Shown in pieces: positions 58,198 through 64,000 of a stretch of DNA of 64,000 nucleotides. The notes under the pieces were generated by a model that searched no databases, was not told the origin of the DNA, and was given only the letters and a program-made list of their open reading frames with translations. This stretch comes from Pegoplata infirma (lineage: Eukaryota; Arthropoda; Insecta; Diptera; Anthomyiidae). The position numbers and the translations under genes were made by a program. The stretch lies in assembly GCA_963921195.1 (NCBI GenBank), contig OY992538.1:84133904-84197903 (forward strand), written 5' to 3'. Positions within the stretch are counted from its first letter, which is position 1. The number at the start of each line of letters is the position of its first letter.

Positions 58198-60666
58198 CAG
58201 TGTTGGCTACCGTTACCCTTTCAATACCGTTACCGATTAAAAACCCTTTAATATTGACTACCGTTACCGTTACCAATACCGAAATAAAATTTTTTAAATA
58301 CCGTTACCGATAAAAAACCGTTACCTTTATTTGGATTTTTACCGGTATTATAACGGTTTTGTTTCGGTTAATAATATTACTTATTTTAATTTTTTGTGGA
58401 TTAAAAACATATTAAAATATTTTTAATATACTTAAAATAAAAAAACAAATTTTTGTTCATTGTTCCAATGATTACATTCGCAATTAACTAAATTTGAATA
58501 TGAGTTTTTTTTTTTTTTATTCCACACCAGAAAAACATATGCCCTATATGGAACTAATAAAATTGCGTTTTTGGTTTTTCTAATTTTCAAAAACTGGGCT
58601 TAGAAGGCGTGGTCAAATATTGGAAAAATTGTAAAATTTGTGGCGAGTTGCCTTGATTAAATATTTATCACCTTAAAACGGAATGCACAATCTCAAAAAT
58701 TTACATTCTTATATAGTTTTGTATGGGCTATCGATTAAATTTTTTGAAAATTTTCAGAACCCGTTCTGAAATTTTCTATTTTTTAAAAAGTCAATTTATC
58801 AAAAATCCGGCCACTTTTTTTAAAAAAAAGGTTTAGAATGTTGTCCATCCACACAAAAAAATTCAAACACGCGTTAGCCGTTTTTTTTTCGAGAAAATCG
58901 CATTTGAATTTTAAATTTCACAACAATTTTGTGCTTGTATTTTCTTGTTTTAACGTTGCGAATGAGTAATATTTATGCAATTAATATTACTCATTCGCAA
59001 CGTTAAAACAAGAAAATACAAGTAAATTACAAAATTGTTGTGAAATTTAAAATTCAAATGCGATTTTCTTGAAAAAAAACGACAAACGCGTGTCTGAATT
59101 TTTGTTGTGTGGATGGACAAACATCTAAACTTAAAAAAAATAGTGGCCGGATTTTTGATAAATTGACTTTTTTAAAAAATGGAAAATATCAGAAAGGGTT
59201 CTGAAAATTTTCCAAAAAAAAATTTTAATCGATAGACCATACAAAACTATATAAAAATGTAAATTTTTAAGATTGTGGTGCATTCCGTTTTAATGTGATA
59301 AATATTTAATCAAGGCAACTCGCAACAAATTTGACCATTTTTCCAATATTTGACCACGCCTCCTAAGCCCAGTTTTTGAAAAATTGAAAACCCAAAAACG
59401 CAATTTTCTAAGTTCCATATAGGGCTATCCATACAACCTATTCAGAAGTTTACGGTACACGTGTTTTTTTCGCTGGACATATGGTGTAGAATGCTTCATA
59501 TAGGTCTTGGACGTCATAAAGATTTTATATTATTGATCAGTGATTGATTGTATGCGTTGTTCGTCTTTCCGTCTGTAGAAGACACGATACGATCCACAAT
59601 AAACGTGCTACTCTTCTGGTACGAATACGTCATATGGTCATAGGCTGGCTAAGTTCCGAAATGGGAAAATCGGAACAGATGAAAAAAGTTCTCCCCTGAA
59701 AAACTTACAAAGCCCCAGAAAAACATATTTTATTTAATTTTTTTTTGTCTATTTGTTTAGAAAATGAAAAATTTTTATGCCGTGTGAAGTTCATTGACCA
59801 AGATTATAAAATGCGATTTTTTTCGATCCGAACCCTTTGGGGGCTTGGCTATAGCAAATTAAATTAAATATTGATAAAATTGTATTATTTATGCGTAAAT
59901 ATAAATAAAATTAATTTCTTAATATCTACGGAGAGAGTAAAGGTGTCCCTCCGATACCGTCAACCCTCCCCCTTAAAAAAACATCCCCTGTAACATCCTT
60001 GCCAAGTTTTTTATCAATGCCGATTTTTTTCAACAACAGGACAAACAATTTTGATAATTTTAACAGAAAAATCTGCTGATTTCAAATAAACAGTTCAGGA
60101 TTTTAATTTGAAATCAGCAGATTTCTCTATTAAAATCAGCAGATTTGTCTGCTATTTTGACGGTTTTTTCAGCAGATTCTACCTGGATTATCCAGACAGA
60201 AATTTAGCAAACCGCGTCAGCTTTAATCAGCAGATTTCTCAAAATGGGTTAAAATTCAGATTTCTCATAAGGCGCAAAATGCAATTTTTTTGCTTATTGT
60301 ACAAAGGTGTCTCTACGAATATGAGTTCGTATTTGTTGAATTTCAATATTGCGAGAATGTTTTAATTTAATTCTGAGTTAATTCATAGTATTTAATACTA
60401 GTACAAATATAATTATGTATAGAAAAGGTACAGAATTTAAAATTTTTTTTATTTTTTAAAACATTTTTTTTACGCATTTTTAACAAATTCGTGACTTGTT
60501 AACATTTTATTTATAATACCGGTACGTACCGGTATTGATGTTTCGGTAACGGTTCACCGTTACCGAAATAATCGAAAATACCGTTACCTTTACCGTTACC
60601 GATATAAAAAATATGCAATACCAATACCGTTACCGATACCGTTATTCGTTTCGGTTGCCAACCCTG
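58198..60666. mobile_element. hAT-like element with subterminal ACCGTTACC arrays
   Basis: The ends are CAGTGTTGGCTACCG and CGGTTGCCAACCCTG. The 8-bp duplication GTTTTAAC is at 58190-58197 and 60667-60674. Both subterminal regions (58208-58370, 60515-60655) consist of TACCGTTACC-type repeats in the same orientation, the same architecture as the GGTATTGG element at 15841. The interior holds a foldback (58520-59497) and a CAGCAGATT-repeat fragment. No transposase ORF. Confidence 0.94.
58520..59497. mobile_element. Foldback element of about 980 bp
   Basis: Inverted arms around a centre near 58983. The outer part has ATTCCACACCAG (left) and TGGTGTAGAATG (right), linking it to the GAGGCATTCCACACC family at 49751. 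The inner 58851-59118 is the CACACAAAAA palindrome that is the intact relative of 25651-25918. Confidence 0.8.
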
Positions 60667-60946
60667 GTTTTAACAAACATCAACATTTATTTTTTAATTT
60701 TGACAAAATTTTCTAAAATAAATAACATTAAACTGTAAAAAAGTACGGTTTCTTCATTCTTTTTTACCAACAAATTCGAAAAAAATAACCTACGAAAACA
60801 TTAAAAATTAATGATAGTTCTATTATTTTTACTAACAAATTCCAAAAAAAAATAACCTACGAAAACATTAAAAAATAATGATTTCGTAGGTTATTTTTTA
60901 CAATTTTCTATTGAAATAATTTTTAAAAAATTTTTAATAAAATTTT

Positions 60947-61009
60947 GGGGAATCGATCCTGCAATCAACTAGATTCTGGCCAGACACTCTACCCATCATG
61001 CCAAAGTCA
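60947..61009 (-). other. tRNA-like module (MITE copy b)
   Basis: The minus strand has TGGCATGATGGGTAGAG (box A-like) and GGATCGATTCCCC (box B), as in 40172-40233. The box A core matches the consensus as well as in copy a. Confidence 0.7.
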
Positions 61010-61731
61010 CTTGATACATACATGTTTTTATATTTCTATAAATAATTTTTTGATTTTTTTTTTCTTCCAAAAAAATAACCTACTTGTGTAGGTAAAAACT
61101 AATGATATCTCATTAAAAAATACCAACAATTTAAAAAAATAATACTGACACAAATCATTAAAAATTTGAAGAATAATCAGTAGTTTTTACTTACAGAACA
61201 AAAAGTAATGACTTTAAAAATTAAATGCTAATAAAAGTCTTTATATTTTAGTGTGTTATTTTTGAAACAAAGAACAGAAATAGTCAATAATAAAAACTGA
61301 ACATCAAATGTTTTTTCTTTTAAAAACGACTAAACATAAAACTTTTTAAATAACCTACAAACAGTTAATGACATATTTTTTTGAGTGTATGCAATTTTTT
61401 ATAAAATATTTATTTTTTATGTTATTGTAATGCATTATGCATACAATTATAATTAATGCATTATTTCAAACTTTGAAGTAATACATAATGTAACCAAATA
61501 TAAGTCATCAATGATTTAATGTTTAGAAATAATAAATATGAAAAAAAAAATTTCCAATCATCGTGCATTACGTAACAAATTATTAGTAAAGCATTATTTT
61601 TCACTTTAAAATAATACGTTGTGGAACAAATGTTTGGTAAGACATCCTAAAATAATGCTACAAATACGGTATATACATTATCTGGTAATGTGTTATATAA
61701 TCACCACCCATTACCAAAGTTTTGCTGGGTA

Positions 61732-62523
61732 GCTCTAAAAAAATATTAATAACACTGTGTTACAGTGGTAAAATACTTTTGCTGTAGATTACAATTAAAC
61801 TTGCCAAACACCCTCAAATTTTCGAGTTATTATCAAAAACCGTTTTTTGGTACTTTTCTCACTAAACCTCGTGTAATTCAGAAACTTTTAAAACGATTTT
61901 AACTTTTTTAACTGTTTTAGATAGAAGATGGGTGGCGCTTTGCATGTGTGTGAATTCGTCTATACATATTAGAAATATATCTATTGATTTTTTCATTAAC
62001 ATTTTTATTTTTTGGTAATTCTTTGGTTAAATTTTTTCTGCTATATTTCGTTCAACAACCTTTATAAACGTATTCTTGAAGAAAATTTAATTCTGAATAC
62101 ATTGAGCTTTATCGACAAAAAATCGGAAAACTATTAACAGATTCGTGATAGTTTTTCTAAAAAAAAAATTAAGATTTTGCTGGAAATCGATGATCGGATT
62201 ACCCAGGCAAAAACTTAAACATAAAACAAATATTTGGATTTCTAACAAACTTAAAAAATGTATTGCTCAACAATGCGAAAAAACTATTACGAATCCACTC
62301 TTTTTCAGGGTGTTTAGAAGACATGATTGACAATTTGCATAAAAAATTTAAAAAATATTATTTTTATTTATTGTTGACAATTTTGTTGTTATTATTTATT
62401 TTTATTTAGGCTTCAAGTCAACCTAAAAAAATATTTTTTTTTAGATAGGGGGGCCATTCCAAAATTTTTAGCTCAAATTTTGGTCATTTTTGGAAATGGT
62501 GTCTTCAGATTAAATTGAACATA
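61732..62523. other. Unassigned stretch, no gene
   Basis: Contains CACTGTGTTACAGTGG near 61752, resembling the tip of the CACTGTGCTAC foldback, but no partner was found. Otherwise nothing recognised. Confidence 0.4.
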
Positions 62524-63035
62524 CACACAAAAAAAACTTTGTCAAATTACTAGGAAAAGTCTCGTTATCCCCTTTTACCATTTTTAACAAACAATTTTGG
62601 ATTGAAATTTAATTTTTTTTTTGTAATTTTACAATTTTTTTGGTAGTTTTACAAATTTCCAAGATAATTTTACAAAAAAAATCTAGTAAATTCACAAGAA
62701 TTCCTTGTAATTTGAATTGCGTCAAAAAAACTGTAAATTTACAATTTTATTTGTAAAAAGCTTGTAAAACTACAAAATTATTGGTAAAAAGCTTGTAACA
62801 TTACCAGGAATTTTCGTAAAATAGGAAAAAAAAATCTAGTAAAGTTACGAAAACTCCTTGTAAATTTTATCGTGTCAAAAAAATTGTAAATTTACAATTT
62901 TTTGGTAAAAACCTTGGTAAAAAGCAAAATTATTGGTAAAAAGCTTGTAAAATTACTAGGAATTTTTGTCAAATAGGAGGTAGCAAAAAAAAGTTAGAAG
63001 TTTTTCTTGTAGTTTTACATGTTTTTTTTTGAGTG
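62524..63035. mobile_element. CACACAAAAAAAAC / CACTC-type MITE (512 bp)
   Basis: The left end is CACACAAAAAAAACTTTG and the right end ACATGTTTTTTTTTGAGTG, flanked by TA. The interior repeats TTGTAAATTTACAA and GTAAAATTACTAGGAATTTT blocks. It is related by its termini to the CACTCAAAA MITEs. Confidence 0.6.
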
Positions 63036-63059
63036 TAGATAGTCTACATAAATGTGATA

Positions 63060-64000
63060 TATGTACCATTAGAGTGGTATTTTTTCTTCAACTTTTGATT
63101 TTCCCAAGTGCCCGGGTAAAATTTTATTCTAGTGTACCTAAAAAATATATGGTACAAATTTGAGGTCAATCGTATTAAATTTACCCGTGGAGTCCGGCGG
63201 TCAAAGTTTTGGATTTTGGAAAATTTGTATAAAAAAAAATAAAAACACACATCACACTTATTAATTTTGATGCGCTGAACACAAATATCAACAAATTTTT
63301 GAAATCGGTCAAACGGTTTTCGAGATATCGCTTTTTGAGTTTTGCAAAAAAATTTAGGTTTTTTCCTACGTTCTAGAAATTTTTTTAAAAAAATCTCAAA
63401 ATTTCTTACCCAAGAGCCTTTCAAAGAGCTTGATACAATTATTCATTCAAAATTAATTTGAGCTAAATCCGATCATTTTAACCCGTGGCACGCTTCGATC
63501 AAAGTTTAGCTTTTTTTTACAAAAATTACACAAAAAAACTCTAACCTGTGATCGAAGGGCGCCATGGGTTAAAATGGTCTGATTTCCCGAGTAGAAAAAT
63601 TTTTTATATAATTATATATAATTATATAAAATTATATCAAAGTATATATAATTTTATATAATTTTATACAATTTTATAAAACTTTATCAAATTATATATA
63701 ATTTGATTTAATTTTATATAATTATATCCACCAAATCCTGGATATAATTATATATAATTTTTATCAAATTATACATAATTTTATATAATTTTATGGAAAA
63801 TTTTACCTCTATATATAATTTTATATAATTACATATAATTCGATATAATTTTATCAAATTATATATAATTATATAAAAACTTTTTTACTCGGGTTGGCTC
63901 AAATAAAGCTGAAATGAAAGCTTGTATCCAGGTCTATAAAATAGTTAACGGAAACAAAATTTTGAAATTTTTAAAAAAAAATATTTGAACGTAGGAAAAA
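63060..64000. mobile_element. Foldback element cut by the window end
   Basis: Inverted arms meet near 63530: AAATCCGATCATTTTAACCCG (left, near 63465) faces GGGTTAAAATGGTCTGATTT (right). Further out, left AGAACGTAGG (reversed near 63368) matches right GAACGTAGGAAAAA at 63987. The right arm is split by the element at 63596-63893. The outer boundaries are not visible. Confidence 0.7.
63596..63893. mobile_element. CCCGAGTAGAAA short element (298 bp), TT duplication
   Basis: The ends are CCCGAGTAGAAAAATTTT and ACTTTTTTACTCGGG, flanked by TT. The foldback arm reads through when it is removed. The interior is almost pure TATATAATTATATA-type sequence. Confidence 0.85.

Larger units (their letters stand above)
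58098..61387 (-). mobile_element. CACTCAAAA MITE, copy b, split by a hAT-like element
   Basis: The ends are CACTCAAAATATTTTG and ACATATTTTTTTGAGTG, flanked by TA (58096-58097, 61388-61389). Reverse orientation of 39786-41171; net length about 813 bp after removing the insertion. Confidence 0.9.
57615..61729 (-). mobile_element. CCCAGCAAAA TIR element, copy b, with four-level nest
   Basis: The ends are CCCAGCAAAATTTATATTAC and AAAGTTTTGCTGGG, flanked by TA (57613-57614, 61730-61731). Reverse of 32197-32929, which shows the empty site for its inner element (GCATAAGTTTAAACTAG). An AATTACCATT-rich stretch at 57663-57890 is absent from the other copy. Confidence 0.85.

Noticed and set aside
63044..63424. 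126-codon minus-strand ORF
   Set aside because: It lies in the arm of a foldback element and has no domain; chance in repeated DNA.

Overview
The window looks like intergenic, probably heterochromatic DNA from a cyclorrhaphous (calyptrate-type) fly. It is very AT-rich, I recognise no host gene, and almost every kilobase belongs to a transposable element. The fly assignment rests on the repeat family that starts TATACCCTC, carries a GTCCGTCC/GTCTGTCT run and ends in AAGTCGAATTTAAC; I know this kind of repeat from fly genomes, but could not check it by search. The only substantial protein-coding genes are gag and pol of a Ty3/gypsy-type retroelement.

Layout. (1) 188-8755: the gypsy-type element, read on the minus strand. 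Gag (641 codons, RING-H2 finger at its N-terminus) is followed in the -1 frame by protease-RT-RNase H-integrase, with a canonical A AAA AAC slip site. Integrase has one in-frame TAA. The whole unit is bracketed by identical 104-bp inverted repeats and I could not find direct LTRs. A tRNA-Lys-derived sequence that includes CCA lies at 1152-1217. (2) 8756-13542: unassigned AT-rich DNA, a short tandem array and a TATACCC element (9551-10810). (3) 13543-24181: non-autonomous hAT-like elements, several with clean 8-bp target-site duplications (TSDs), and a foldback element split by one of them. (4) 24473-37030: TIR elements with 2-bp TSDs, chiefly a CCCGAGTAAAAA family with three large copies (25922-33730, 33812-37030, 46802-55804 reversed), each carrying further insertions. 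(5) 37050-42860: a degenerate minisatellite, duplicated blocks and CACTCAAAA-type MITEs. (6) 42863-56797: a reversed TATACCC element split by a hAT-like element and by an 11.6-kb foldback nest. (7) 57615-61729: a four-level nest (CCCAGCAAAA element, then CACTCAAAA element, then hAT-like element, then foldback). (8) 62524-64000: a MITE and a palindrome cut by the window end.

Many boundaries are well supported because the window holds both filled and empty versions of the same site. The most unusual themes are the gypsy gag-pol between perfect inverted repeats without detectable LTRs, the RING-Gag, and tRNA-derived box A/box B modules, most followed by a T-run, inside several otherwise unrelated TIR element families. 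These elements do not form a pathway; the history is one of repeated nested insertion.
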